From an uncultured Clostridia bacterium (GTDB lineage: Bacteria > Bacillota > Clostridia > Oscillospirales > Acutalibacteraceae), in contig CAJFTS010000008.1 of assembly GCA_904420015.1 (NCBI GenBank), positions 43,745 through 107,744 on the forward strand: 64,000 nt of DNA, written 5' to 3'. Shown here piece after piece: positions 47,962 to 56,906 of this stretch (its first letter is position 1; each line of letters begins with the position of its first letter). The position numbers were made by a program, and so were the translations under genes. Under the pieces are notes generated by a model. It did no database searches, was not told the origin of the DNA, and saw nothing but the letters and a program-made list of their open reading frames with translations.

Positions 47962-49215
47962 GTGAATAGGAAGTTTAAAGTATTCCTTTCTATCTTATTT
48001 GTATTTGTATTTTTGTGTAGCTGTCAAAATACAAATTCGACCTTTGATGCCTTTACCGATCTTTATTTGCCGGGGAAAGATTATCAAGCCAATTTAAATA
48101 TGACGGTCGGATCCGGGCTTGCGATGGCGGAATCAGAAACTGGTTTTTATTTAAGCAATGGATATTATTTGTATTATATGGACAAAGAAGAGAAAAATCC
48201 CGTACCTCTATGCAATCGCCCAAACTGTCTTCATGAGAAAGCCGACGAAGATAAAAAGACAGAGTGTTCCGCATATTATCCATTCCTTTTGCAACAGATA
48301 TTTTTTTATGATAATGCATTGTACTTGCCTATTACCAATTTAAACGATTCTGGACAACTCGTTTATTGTCTACGTAAATTAGATAAAGATGGAACCTTTC
48401 TGGAAGATATTTATGAGTTTCCCGGATACCCACAAACCTTTTTAGTCCACCGGGGATTTTTCTATTATTCCTATGCGGAATATGAAGAAGGCAGCAACGG
48501 GAATGGGAACATCTCTACTTCATTTCAAGTCGTACAAGTTTCACTTGAGAATAAAGAGGAAAAAACCATATATGTAAATGACTTAAAGAATCCGGGAATT
48601 TTCTGGATGTCTGCTTCTGGCAAGCATTTATTCTTTTATAATTATGGATTTAATGGCGACTACAAAGAGGTCGGAGACAGCGGGCGGGTCCTGCAATACG
48701 TTGATTATGACCTGGAAAACCAATCGCTGCATGTTACGGATATGAATGCACCGGAAGGAGAAGCGAGTACACCCACTGTCTTTCATGATTCTCTCATATT
48801 TTTCAAGTATTTTTATAATTATGACGACGAGCGCAATCGGGACTTATTTCAAATGGATTTAAACGGTGAAAATCAAACAAAAATTTTTACCGCAGAACCC
48901 ACAGGCGGATCTGTACAATGGGACGGTACATATTTTTATATTGATAATCGGGGAATTATCGGAATGACAGCAGATACGTCCATTACAAGAAAAGTATGGG
49001 TGTATGATGAAAAATTCCATTTGGTTACGGCTTTTGATTTTTCCAATGTAGATGGAGCCGATTTGACCCAAGAAGTGCAGGGCCCCCTCTTTATCGCGGA
49101 AGACTATATCTTTTCGCACGAAAAAACGGAAGGCCCAAGCATTTCTTCCTTTATCTACATTGACAAGGACGAGCTGTCCGGTGGACAGGTATCCCCGCAT
49201 AAAGTCACCTTTTAA
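47962..49215 (+). CDS. Putative lipoprotein, beta-propeller-like
   Basis: 417 residues. Lipoprotein signal with LCSC (cysteine 21). The mature part has repeating strands such as GYYLYYMDKEEK, HRGFFYYSYAEYE, GKHLFFYNYGF and GTYFYIDNRGIIG, suggesting a propeller as in DUF5050-like proteins. A conserved-looking LCNRPNCLHEK...CSAYY cysteine set lies near residues 78-105; I recall the same motif in other clostridial lipoproteins next to sugar-type ABC transporters. GTG start at 47962 with GAGGTGGG upstream. Function unknown; it probably works with the secreted protein before it. Confidence 0.7.
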   Translation: MNRKFKVFLSILFVFVFLCSCQNTNSTFDAFTDLYLPGKDYQANLNMTVGSGLAMAESETGFYLSNGYYLYYMDKEEKNPVPLCNRPNCLHEKADEDKKTECSAYYPFLLQQIFFYDNALYLPITNLNDSGQLVYCLRKLDKDGTFLEDIYEFPGYPQTFLVHRGFFYYSYAEYEEGSNGNGNISTSFQVVQVSLENKEEKTIYVNDLKNPGIFWMSASGKHLFFYNYGFNGDYKEVGDSGRVLQYVDYDLENQSLHVTDMNAPEGEASTPTVFHDSLIFFKYFYNYDDERNRDLFQMDLNGENQTKIFTAEPTGGSVQWDGTYFYIDNRGIIGMTADTSITRKVWVYDEKFHLVTAFDFSNVDGADLTQEVQGPLFIAEDYIFSHEKTEGPSISSFIYIDKDELSGGQVSPHKVTF

Positions 49216-49240
49216 GTATGTTTCAAATTTTCATAGGCAA

Positions 49241-49282
49241 AAACACAGGGCGCCCATAATGAAATGGGCGCCCTGTGTTTTT
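49241..49282 (+). terminator. Terminator after the lipoprotein gene
   Basis: AAACACAGGGCGCCCAT pairs with 49264-49279 and is followed by T5. It is near-identical in stem to the terminator at 47238. Confidence 0.9.
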
Positions 49283-49531
49283 GCTAATTATCTCAAAAAA
49301 ATATGGGATTCCATAAACAAATGCGGAAGCTGGATTTGTCAAGGGGTAGTGTCAAGGGTTTTGCCCAAATCGGTAGTAAGTAACAATCAATACCGGCTTT
49401 TTCTTTCAGTTTGTTACAAACACGAATACCATAATTTTTAATCTGGAATCCACCATTTATCATCAGCGGATATCCTTACTATTCCGGAAGAAATTTCTGA
49501 TTATTTCTAATGCTATCCGATACTTCCAATA
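49283..49531. other. AT-rich spacer
   Basis: No gene is supported; likely decayed sequence at an insertion or deletion point. Confidence 0.4.
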
Positions 49532-49714
49532 CTAAGCGATACCATTACAAAAATAGCAAGGGCAAATAAAATAGGACAAGGCTGGTAGGTAAGCTGCGAG
49601 CGTAAAAAATCTCTTTTTGTCGTAAGATTGAAGAGTGCGAACCGTAACACCCATTTTCTTTGCCACTTCGCCTATCGTCATATATCCCTGCGGTTTTGCT
49701 TTGTATTTTTCCAT
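49532..49714 (-). pseudogene. MerR-family regulator remnant
   Basis: The first about 34 residues (MEKYKAKPQGYMTIGEVAKK and GVTVRTLQSYDKK) are the N-terminus of a MerR winged helix with its usual start, after which the sequence diverges and stops at residue 60. In intact relatives the RTLQYYDK turn is followed by GLL and the wing. AGGAGGT lies before the ATG on the minus strand, so the start was once functional. Confidence 0.75.
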
Positions 49715-49739
49715 ATGGTTTGTACCTCCTATGCCGCAT

Positions 49740-50284
49740 TATATAATCATTACGCTACGTCATAAGCAAGGTCTTCATCACAAAAAGATATTTGAAAAAT
49801 TATTTAATCGGATTTCGGACATAGAAAACGAATCGTTTTAAGAATTTGGACGAAGCTGTGACCGATTAAAAAGTCAACCAAAGAGAGAAGCACATGGAGA
49901 CCAATATTTTCCAGATGATCATTTCGAATTCCAGTAATCAACAGATTGTTTTGCTGTATGCGGGGAGTTTATAATAAACATTACCAATACTGCCAGTCCA
50001 GTATGCCGATATTTGATATGTAAAAATTATTCATTTCATAAGCATCAAGCTTGCTGTTTAACGTTTTTATTTCATAAATTTTCTAATTATTATAAGAAAT
50101 TTATAATAATTAGAAAAACTGATAAAATATCCTGTTTTTTTGCTTTACTAAATTATAAGACATATTTATTATTGAAAATAGAATGAGAAAATATCAATTA
50201 ATATGATAAAAACTATTATACTTAACGAAAATGATATAATGTAATATAATACCATGTTAAAATTTAAGAAAGGAATCAAATACC
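49740..50284. promoter_or_regulatory. AT-rich region with operon promoter and a 16-bp inverted repeat
   Basis: TTAACG at 50222-50227 and TATAAT at 50245-50250 (17-base spacer) lie 35 bases before the binding protein gene. A perfect 16-bp inverted repeat (50079-50094 with 50102-50117) with a 7-base loop lies 105 bases upstream of the promoter and may be an operator or a relic. A 26-codon frame at 49894 has no support. Confidence 0.6.
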
Positions 50285-51652
50285 ATGAAGAGCAAAAAAT
50301 GCATCAGCCTAATTTTGTTAATTGGAATACTTCTGTCGCTCACAGCCTGTGATACCGAAGCCGGCGATGGCACGGTAGAACCCCCAACCTCCCAATTGTC
50401 CTTATACATTCCTTATAGCTATACGCCGAAATACGAGGAGGCATTGGAGCTGTTTGAGCAGCGCTACCCCGATGTTGAGGTTACTATTACCAGGCAGAAA
50501 GACCAGAATTATGAAACTGCCCGAGAAGAATACGTCCAAATCTTGAAGAATGAGGTCATGGCCGGAAAAGGCCCAGATCTAATCCTGTTCACGGATGAAT
50601 TTGAAGACGTGTATAAAACCATGGATGCCGGCGCCTTCTGCGATTTGACGCCTTATATGGAGCAGGACGCCGATTTTTGGAAGGAATACAGCAGGCCGGT
50701 TTTGGACGGCGGCGTATTTAAAGAGAAGCAGTATATCATTCCGCTGACCTATACGCTTCCGCTTCTTTTAAGCAGCCAGGAAAATTTGGACAGTCAGGGG
50801 TACACTCTTCTGGAAAGCGGGACCTTTTCCGACTTTACCAAGAGCATCGAACCCTTTACCCAAACAGACAGTTCCTGCCGCGCGTTTGATGGAAGAAATA
50901 TCACGTTGTGGGATTATCTCAATTACAGTGGCTTGGACTATATGGATTATGAAAACAAGACCATCCATGTCGATACGGACGCGTTTCGGCAGGTGGTGGA
51001 TGCGTATAAACGAGTTTATCAGCAGGAGAAGCAAAACCCGCTACAGATGTCGGGTATTTCCTATGGAGGGTTGTATACACTGAAAAATAATCAGACTCTT
51101 TTTTCCGACCTATATGCATATCATGGTTCCTTTGGATTGATGCTTGAAGCGAATATCATTACCGGGATGGAGAAAACGCCGGTCATTTCGGCCATCCCCA
51201 CGATGGACGGCGGCTTGCAGGCCAAGGCATATTCGTGTGCCGCGGTGCGCGCCAACAGCCCCAACAAACAAAACGCCTATAACTTTATCAAATTGCTCTC
51301 TCTGAGAGATAGCTCTTCTCAGAATGTGCCGACTTTTGATATCCCGGTCCAAACGAGCGCGGCCAAGGATTTGGTCCGCATTTATTCCAGCAAAATCAGA
51401 AACCCGATTGAAGATTCGGATGGTATAACGTATCCGGTCCGATTATCTCCGGGTGAGTTTATTAAGCAGTACGGCACGGTTCTGGACCGCATCACCAGCT
51501 GCTCCCTGGGAACGGGATGGATCGGCAGCAAACTGAGCGTTACCGCCCAGTATCTAAACGATTGTATGGCCCCTTATCTCAATGGGGAAAAGGATTACGA
51601 GACCTGCATTCGGGATTTGGAAACAAAGCTTACCATGTATTTAAGCGAATAA
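50285..51652 (+). CDS. Sugar-type ABC transporter substrate-binding lipoprotein
   Basis: 455 residues, SBP family 1 type. Signal with LTAC (cysteine 22). The chain has the two-lobe pattern: FEQRYPDVEVTITRQK near the start, GKGPDLILFTDEFEDVY, a hinge region, and AYSCAAVRANSPNKQNAYNFIKLL towards the end. AAGGAATC precedes the ATG. The ligand is unknown; the operon carries no sugar enzymes. It is first in a five-gene operon with two permeases, an adaptor and a MacB-like protein, so it may bind a peptide or other substance and not a sugar. Confidence 0.85.
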   Translation: MKSKKCISLILLIGILLSLTACDTEAGDGTVEPPTSQLSLYIPYSYTPKYEEALELFEQRYPDVEVTITRQKDQNYETAREEYVQILKNEVMAGKGPDLILFTDEFEDVYKTMDAGAFCDLTPYMEQDADFWKEYSRPVLDGGVFKEKQYIIPLTYTLPLLLSSQENLDSQGYTLLESGTFSDFTKSIEPFTQTDSSCRAFDGRNITLWDYLNYSGLDYMDYENKTIHVDTDAFRQVVDAYKRVYQQEKQNPLQMSGISYGGLYTLKNNQTLFSDLYAYHGSFGLMLEANIITGMEKTPVISAIPTMDGGLQAKAYSCAAVRANSPNKQNAYNFIKLLSLRDSSSQNVPTFDIPVQTSAAKDLVRIYSSKIRNPIEDSDGITYPVRLSPGEFIKQYGTVLDRITSCSLGTGWIGSKLSVTAQYLNDCMAPYLNGEKDYETCIRDLETKLTMYLSE

Positions 51653-51668
51653 ACATACGGAGGCGGCT

Positions 51669-52541
51669 ATGAAACGAATGAAGCTTCGAAAACGGGAAGC
51701 GCTCACGGGCTTAGCGTTTGCCTCGCCGGCGATCATAGGCCTGATCGTGTTTTTTGTCTATCCTTTTCTGATCAGCCTTTGGTATACGTTTACTTCCGGC
51801 GTAGGCGGCATTCATTTTGCCGGATTCTCCAATTACGAAAATGTCATCAACAGCGCGGCATTCCGTTTGGCAGCCGGGAACACCTTCAAATTCATCCTTT
51901 GCAGCGTGCCGCTCATTATGGTAATTTCCTTTGCGTTGGCGATGGCGCTCCAGCGCAAATGCGCTGGAGCGTTGTTTTTCCGAACCGTGTTCCTGTTTCC
52001 TTTGGTAATCCCGGTGGCTTCGGTTATTTTGGTGTTTCAAATCGTGTTTGACAATCTCGGCATTCTCAACAGCATGTTAAATGCGATTGGGGTCTCCGGT
52101 CAGGACTGGCTTCATTCCGAGCATGCATTCGGCGTGCTGGTCCTGTTATACATATGGAAAAACTGCGGCTACAACATCGTCTTATTGCTGGCAGGGCTCA
52201 ATGCCATTCCAAAAGAGCTATATGAGGCCGCCAAGGTGGATGGGGCCGGCAGGAAAGCGATGCTGCTTCGGATTACGCTGCCGCTCATGGTACCTACTTT
52301 TTTCTTTGTATTTGTCATATCCATTATCAACAGTTTTAAGTCTTTCCGGGAGGCGTTTTTGCTGGGAGGCTCCCATCCTCATGAGAGCATCTATATGCTC
52401 CAGCATTTTTTCAACAATAATTTTCAAAATTTGAATTATCAGCGCTTATCCGTGGCCGCTTTGCTGGTGTTTGTGATCATTTTTACCTTCGTGTTCTTTT
52501 TGTATCTGGCAAAAAGAAGGCTGGAGGTGGATAAAAAATGA
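51669..52541 (+). CDS. ABC transporter permease, MalF/UgpA type
   Basis: 290 residues with six membrane helices. N-terminal LTGLAFASPAIIGLIVFFVYPFLISLWYT is split over the first helix and is typical of sugar permeases; the EAA loop is NAIPKELYEAAKVDGAGRKA. It starts 17 bases after the binding protein and overlaps the next permease by four bases (ATGA). Confidence 0.9.
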   Translation: MKRMKLRKREALTGLAFASPAIIGLIVFFVYPFLISLWYTFTSGVGGIHFAGFSNYENVINSAAFRLAAGNTFKFILCSVPLIMVISFALAMALQRKCAGALFFRTVFLFPLVIPVASVILVFQIVFDNLGILNSMLNAIGVSGQDWLHSEHAFGVLVLLYIWKNCGYNIVLLLAGLNAIPKELYEAAKVDGAGRKAMLLRITLPLMVPTFFFVFVISIINSFKSFREAFLLGGSHPHESIYMLQHFFNNNFQNLNYQRLSVAALLVFVIIFTFVFFLYLAKRRLEVDKK

Positions 52542-53410
52542 GACGAAATATAAGAAAGAGCTCTCGGACGGTATCTTCTTTGGTATGGTATACGGTTTTG
52601 GGGCTGATTTCTCTTGTGGCGTTGCTGCCCATCCTGTATATGCTTGCAAATTCGTTTATGGGCGCGGATGAAATCCGCAAGTATTATGGAGCGATTTTCG
52701 GGAGTTCCGGTGAAGCAGCCATGTCGTTTCATATCCTTCCGGATGAAGCGACCCTCGACGGATACTATCAGATGCTGCTGCGCCGGCCGGACTACTTAAT
52801 GAAATTCTGGAATTCCTTGTTTCTTACCATTTCGATTGTCATTGGTCAGGTCGTGGTTTCCTGTATCAGCGCCTATGGTTTTGCAAAATTCCGGTTTCCC
52901 CTTCGGGAACCCATTTTCTTTTTGTTTATCGTTCTTATGATGATGCCGTACCAGGTTACATTGGTATCCAATTATATCGTACTCGATCAAATGAAACTCA
53001 TAGGCAGCTATGCGGCCATCATCCTTCCCGGAATTTTCGGCGCGTTTGGCGTTTTCTTAATGAGGCAGGTGGTTGCATCCGTGCCGGATGACATTATTGA
53101 GGCGGCAAAACTGGATGGAGCCAATCAAATCCGGATTTTATTCCGTGTAGTTCTTCCTCAATGTAAGGCCGGGATTGCGTCCCTCGTGATACTCTGCTTT
53201 ATCGACAACTGGAATATGGTCGAGCAGCCTTTGGTCTTTTTGAAGGACGCCTCCCAGTATCCTTTGTCAATCTTTTTGTCCAACGTAAATACAAGCGAAC
53301 CGGGACTTGCATTTGCTTGCGGCGTCTTGTCCATGGGAGTGGTGCTGTTATTGTTCCTCTTTTTTGAAGAGGAGCTGGTAACCGGAATCGAATATGTCAA
53401 TTTCAAATAG
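52538..53410 (+). CDS. ABC transporter permease, MalG/UgpE type
   Basis: 290 residues, six helices. The EAA loop is ASVPDDIIEAAKLDGANQIR and the C-terminal part ends in a helix and the ELVTGIEYVNFK tail. Together with the MalF-like protein it forms an importer channel. No ATPase gene is in the operon; sugar importers in Firmicutes often share one encoded elsewhere (MsmX-like). Confidence 0.9.
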   Translation: MRRNIRKSSRTVSSLVWYTVLGLISLVALLPILYMLANSFMGADEIRKYYGAIFGSSGEAAMSFHILPDEATLDGYYQMLLRRPDYLMKFWNSLFLTISIVIGQVVVSCISAYGFAKFRFPLREPIFFLFIVLMMMPYQVTLVSNYIVLDQMKLIGSYAAIILPGIFGAFGVFLMRQVVASVPDDIIEAAKLDGANQIRILFRVVLPQCKAGIASLVILCFIDNWNMVEQPLVFLKDASQYPLSIFLSNVNTSEPGLAFACGVLSMGVVLLLFLFFEEELVTGIEYVNFK

Positions 53411-53425
53411 AAAGAGGCGGTTGAA

Positions 53426-54520
53426 ATGGCTGCAAACGAAGTGGGTTTATCCAACCGAAAAAAACGGCTGCTGAAAATCATTCTGCCGCTGTTTATTTTA
53501 TTGATTTTATGTACGTTTTTATCACGCACCATCGCAGGAATGTTTGTCCCCACCGTTCACTTGGCCACAGTGGAACCCGGGTCTCTGTCGTCGGTTGCGG
53601 ATTTTAAGGGGATTATAAAATACGAAGGGGTAGAGGACTTTTCAGCCCAATCCAATTGGACCATAACCAAAATCCATGTCAATGAAAATCAAGCGGTAAA
53701 AAAGGGAGACCTTTTGTTTGAGATTGATATGGACCAGGCGAATATCTTGATTTTGCAGCAGAGAGCAAGCATCAAGCAAATGGAGGAAAAAAAGAAAAAA
53801 GTGCAAACAACTCAGGACGCCGCCATTCTGCAGCTGCAGCTTGAAGCGGAAACACAAAAATTGGCGCTTTTGGAGAAACAGTATCCAGCGGATGGAAAGA
53901 TGATTGCACAGCAAAACGGGACCATTACCGCAATCCAGGTGGAAGAAGGACAGATGGTGGAGCAGGGCGAACTTCTGATGACACTGATTCCCGAACATGC
54001 GCAGCCGGCGGTTGAATGGGAAATGGATCTGGATAGCGGCGCGGTTTTCGGCGAGAACGACAAGGTTACGATCCGATCGGTATCCTACGATTATCTGGAA
54101 AATCAAACGACCGTACAGGAACTGGACAGCACCCTTCTCCAAAAAAACTTTCAGCCGTCCACGAACCTCTATTCCTGTAAGGCGTTGTTCCCTTCTGCCG
54201 GCGCGGTAACACAGGGAAAGCCGGTGGATGTGAGGCTGACGAAAGAAAGCAGCCCGTACGATGTGGTGGTACCAACGAGCGGACTGCTGCCCCATGAGTC
54301 CAACAACCAGGATATGGGATACCTATATATACTTGAGACCGAGGAAAGCCTATTTGGAACACAGTATGTTGCAAAAAAGATTGAAGTCAGCATTCTGGAC
54401 CGGAACAATCTCCGTGCGGCGGTATCAGGCAAAAACCTTGCGCCCGGTTCTGAAGTGATCGCCGATGTGGGCAGCCTTCCCATACAGGACGGGTCGGTGG
54501 TAAAGGTGGAGAAGACATGA
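53426..54520 (+). CDS. HlyD/MacA-like membrane fusion (adaptor) protein
   Basis: 364 residues: a cytoplasmic start, one membrane helix (about 12-34), a split biotinyl-like barrel half (NQAVKKGDLLFEID), a short coiled coil (SIKQMEEKKKKVQTTQDA) and the second half (AQQNGTITAIQVEEGQMVEQGE), then beta domains. This is the layout of adaptors that link exporters to the outside in Gram-positive MacAB-like systems. GAGGCGG lies before the ATG. Its stop overlaps the next start (ATGA). Confidence 0.85.
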   Translation: MAANEVGLSNRKKRLLKIILPLFILLILCTFLSRTIAGMFVPTVHLATVEPGSLSSVADFKGIIKYEGVEDFSAQSNWTITKIHVNENQAVKKGDLLFEIDMDQANILILQQRASIKQMEEKKKKVQTTQDAAILQLQLEAETQKLALLEKQYPADGKMIAQQNGTITAIQVEEGQMVEQGELLMTLIPEHAQPAVEWEMDLDSGAVFGENDKVTIRSVSYDYLENQTTVQELDSTLLQKNFQPSTNLYSCKALFPSAGAVTQGKPVDVRLTKESSPYDVVVPTSGLLPHESNNQDMGYLYILETEESLFGTQYVAKKIEVSILDRNNLRAAVSGKNLAPGSEVIADVGSLPIQDGSVVKVEKT

Positions 54521-55713
54521 GATACCCTTTGGCAAGAGAGGATCGTACCCGATTAATCAAAGCGGGCGTTTGGCTGATGGTTTTTGTATTGCTGGCGTGT
54601 GCCGGCTCGAATATTACGTCCACTGCCGCTGAAATTCTGCCAAAAGCCAGGGAATATAAAATTTTGTCGTCTGCGCAGGAGGGATTCACAGTTCAGGAAG
54701 CTCTGAAGAGCGAAGAGGCGCTGGAGCAGGCGGGGATTACGGTATTTTCTTCCCAAAAGGGAAAGCTGACCGGAGAAAATGGAGTTGAGCTTTCTGTCAC
54801 GCAGAAAGTTACGGACGACCGGTATGCAGATGTTTACGGGCTGTCTCTTTTGCGCGGCACGTACTTTGTTTCCAAGGGAATCGAAAGTATGGATCGTTTC
54901 GCAGTCATCAGCGACAAGGCGGCGCTTGCTCTGTTTAAGAGCTTAGACGCTGTTGGACATGAAGTCAACATGAACCAAACCAGGTATACGGTTGTCGGCG
55001 TTTATGAACACAACCGTTCCCTGCTTAACGATCTGTCTTCCGACGGCAACGATATGGTCTTTGTCCCCCTGTCGTCACAGGCGTCTGTGATGGAAGAAAT
55101 GCCGGTCAATCTGACGGTGCCTTTGCAGGGAAACGATGGCTCGCAGGACACCATCGGTGCCGTACAGGAAATACTCGGTGGGAAACTAGCCGGGTACCAG
55201 ACGCAAGACTTGACGCAGGCCATGCGGGTGATGGAGCAAAATGTACAAATCCTATGGTTTATCGTTGGAATTACCAGCGGTATTCTTTTGCTGCGCATAG
55301 GGCTTCGCTTCCTGATCCGATTCACAAAGAATATAAGAGAGAGAAAGCAAAAAACGGAGCCTTCTCCTTTCTGGACCAAGGAGCAAGTCTACCGGCTGGC
55401 TGTTGGGACCGGGCTGCTCCTTTTTACAGGCGTGATCTGGAGATTGGTATCCTTTTCTCCTTACATTCCGCCCCAGTATCTGCCCGAGGACAACATTTTT
55501 GATCTGGGACATTATTGGCAGCAATTTCTTAATCTCATACACACACGCAATGCTGGCGTAACTGGCTATGATTTTTATGGAAACATCGCCTTTTATGGCA
55601 TTGTGATTCATGGGGTTCTTCTGCCTGTCGCGGTATTTGCTTTCTTTGCCTGCATCCGATCCATTCGAAAGGCGGCTGTGCGGTTTCTCAGAAAGGACAC
55701 TCAAAAGAAGTGA
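54517..55713 (+). CDS. MacB-like permease with extracellular core domain
   Basis: 398 residues. First helix about 17-36, then a large outer domain (37-240) that resembles the MacB periplasmic core (GLSLLRGTYFVSKGIE, RFAVISDKAALALF, TVVGVYEHNRSLL), then three helices (about 250-272, 295-316, 362-386). This is the FtsX/MacB topology; no ATP-binding domain is fused. The stop overlaps a GTG start of a broken ABC exporter gene (GTGA at 55710). Substrate unknown. Confidence 0.8.
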   Translation: MRYPLAREDRTRLIKAGVWLMVFVLLACAGSNITSTAAEILPKAREYKILSSAQEGFTVQEALKSEEALEQAGITVFSSQKGKLTGENGVELSVTQKVTDDRYADVYGLSLLRGTYFVSKGIESMDRFAVISDKAALALFKSLDAVGHEVNMNQTRYTVVGVYEHNRSLLNDLSSDGNDMVFVPLSSQASVMEEMPVNLTVPLQGNDGSQDTIGAVQEILGGKLAGYQTQDLTQAMRVMEQNVQILWFIVGITSGILLLRIGLRFLIRFTKNIRERKQKTEPSPFWTKEQVYRLAVGTGLLLFTGVIWRLVSFSPYIPPQYLPEDNIFDLGHYWQQFLNLIHTRNAGVTGYDFYGNIAFYGIVIHGVLLPVAVFAFFACIRSIRKAAVRFLRKDTQKK

Positions 55714-56080
55714 AAAACGTGTTGCTCATTTTTGGGAATTGATTCGCGTCATAGCGAACTGTATTCGGATATTCTTTCAATCTTCGCACAAATACTTCAT
55801 TCTGCGGGTCGCGTTTGCCTGTATAGGAATTGCGGCGCCATTTCTCTCCATTCATTTGAGCCGTGAAATTGAAAATGCACTGGTGGAGGAATTCTTCCAA
55901 AATAAAAATGACGTTTTTTATCTCAGTTTTTTTGCAGTTTTTCTAATTTTGGCGGAAACGCTCCAAAGAAGAGGTGGTTCTCTGAGCAAATATGGCAAAC
56001 GGATGCAATGGGAAATAATTCTTATACACATGCAACAGAATCTTCCAAAAAACAGAAGGGATTGGCTTGCCTTATTGTGA
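55710..56080 (+). pseudogene. ABC exporter gene remnant, frameshifted and truncated
   Basis: A GTG at 55710 overlaps the MacB-like stop and starts VKNVLLIFG, then hits a stop; a frameshift near 55735 continues ELIRVIANCIRIFFQS and two likely membrane helices (FILRVAFACIGIAAPFLSI and VFYLSFFAVFLILAETL). The layout matches the N-terminus of an ABC exporter with fused transmembrane and ATPase domains, but it stops after about 120 residues, before any ATPase. The overlap suggests it once was the last gene of the operon. Confidence 0.65.
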
Positions 56081-56113
56081 CCTCCCAATTTGATACAGCA
56101 TGAACGCTTTATC

Positions 56114-56148
56114 AAAACTGCGGTGAGCAATTTGCTCACCGCAGTTTT
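56114..56148. terminator. Terminator with A4/T4 ends
   Basis: A 17-base stem AAAACTGCGGTGAGCAA with its complement; works in both directions, after the exporter remnant. Confidence 0.85.
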
Positions 56149-56214
56149 GTCGAGTTACCGCAAGCGACATGTAACTTGCAAAAGCAAACATCAATGAGTT
56201 CGACCGCTAAAGAT

Positions 56215-56520
56215 TTATGAAGCTCGTCCATGATTTTCCTTATACACCATATAGGGGTCAAAGCCTAGGATATTTTTATCCCGAATTCCATCGGCAATGC
56301 TGTACCGATGAAGCCCGTGCCAAACACATCGGAGGTCGTGCTCATCTTCTTCTGGTTTTCGTCATGAATTGGTGTCCCGGTAAATCCGAAGAACATGGCG
56401 TTGGGGAAAGTTTCTTTGATCGTTCGCAGCATCTCGCCGAACACATTGCGGTGCGCCTCATCAAAGATAAAGACAATCCTCTTTTTCCGGATCAGCTCGA
56501 TATCGTGGGAGTTCAACCTG
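56215..56520 (-). pseudogene. Type I restriction subunit HsdR remnant
   Basis: The minus strand encodes part of the helicase domain: IVFIFDEAHRNVFGEM, FGFTGTPIHDENQKK, and after a frameshift HRYSIADGIRDKNILGFDPY. These are the DEAH-region motifs of HsdR. The upstream part is replaced by a methyltransferase fragment and the frame ends by a stop at 56215. Only about 100 of over 900 codons remain. Confidence 0.82.
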
Positions 56521-56555
56521 CAGTTAGGGCCAGGTAACTTTGGCAAAGAAAAACC

Positions 56556-56906
56556 GCCGCTATTTACAATGTCAAAGCTATTGAACGAAAACGGCAATTT
56601 CTCAGCGTCATCCTGAATAAAGTCTATGTTGCAAAGCCCTTGGTTTCTCGGCTTCGTCTTTTCCAACCTCAAGCATAGCGGTTGTCATATCAAGGCAAGT
56701 CGCATTTTTCATAACCGGAGAAGAAAACGTCTGCAAATACAAGTTCCTGCCGCCACTTCTAAAACGGTATCTGACCTTTGCGGATTCGCACACGGAACCA
56801 TATGTTCCAAATATTCTTCCCTTGTAAAGTTCATTGATTTGATTTCAAAGTTCTTTGCCTGCTTACTAAAGGATTTTCGTATTGTTACTGCATTTGATGA
56901 AGTCAT
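56556..56906 (-). pseudogene. SAM-dependent methyltransferase remnant, frameshifted
   Basis: Three frames carry successive parts of a class I methyltransferase: SMNFTREEYLEHMVPCANP and DTVLEVAAGTCIC (motif I), then NATCLDMTTAMLEVGKDEAEK, then GLCNIDFIQDDAEKLPFSFNSFDIV. Two frameshifts and fusion to the hsdR fragment at about 56555 show it is dead. It lies directly after ogt on the same strand. Confidence 0.8.
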
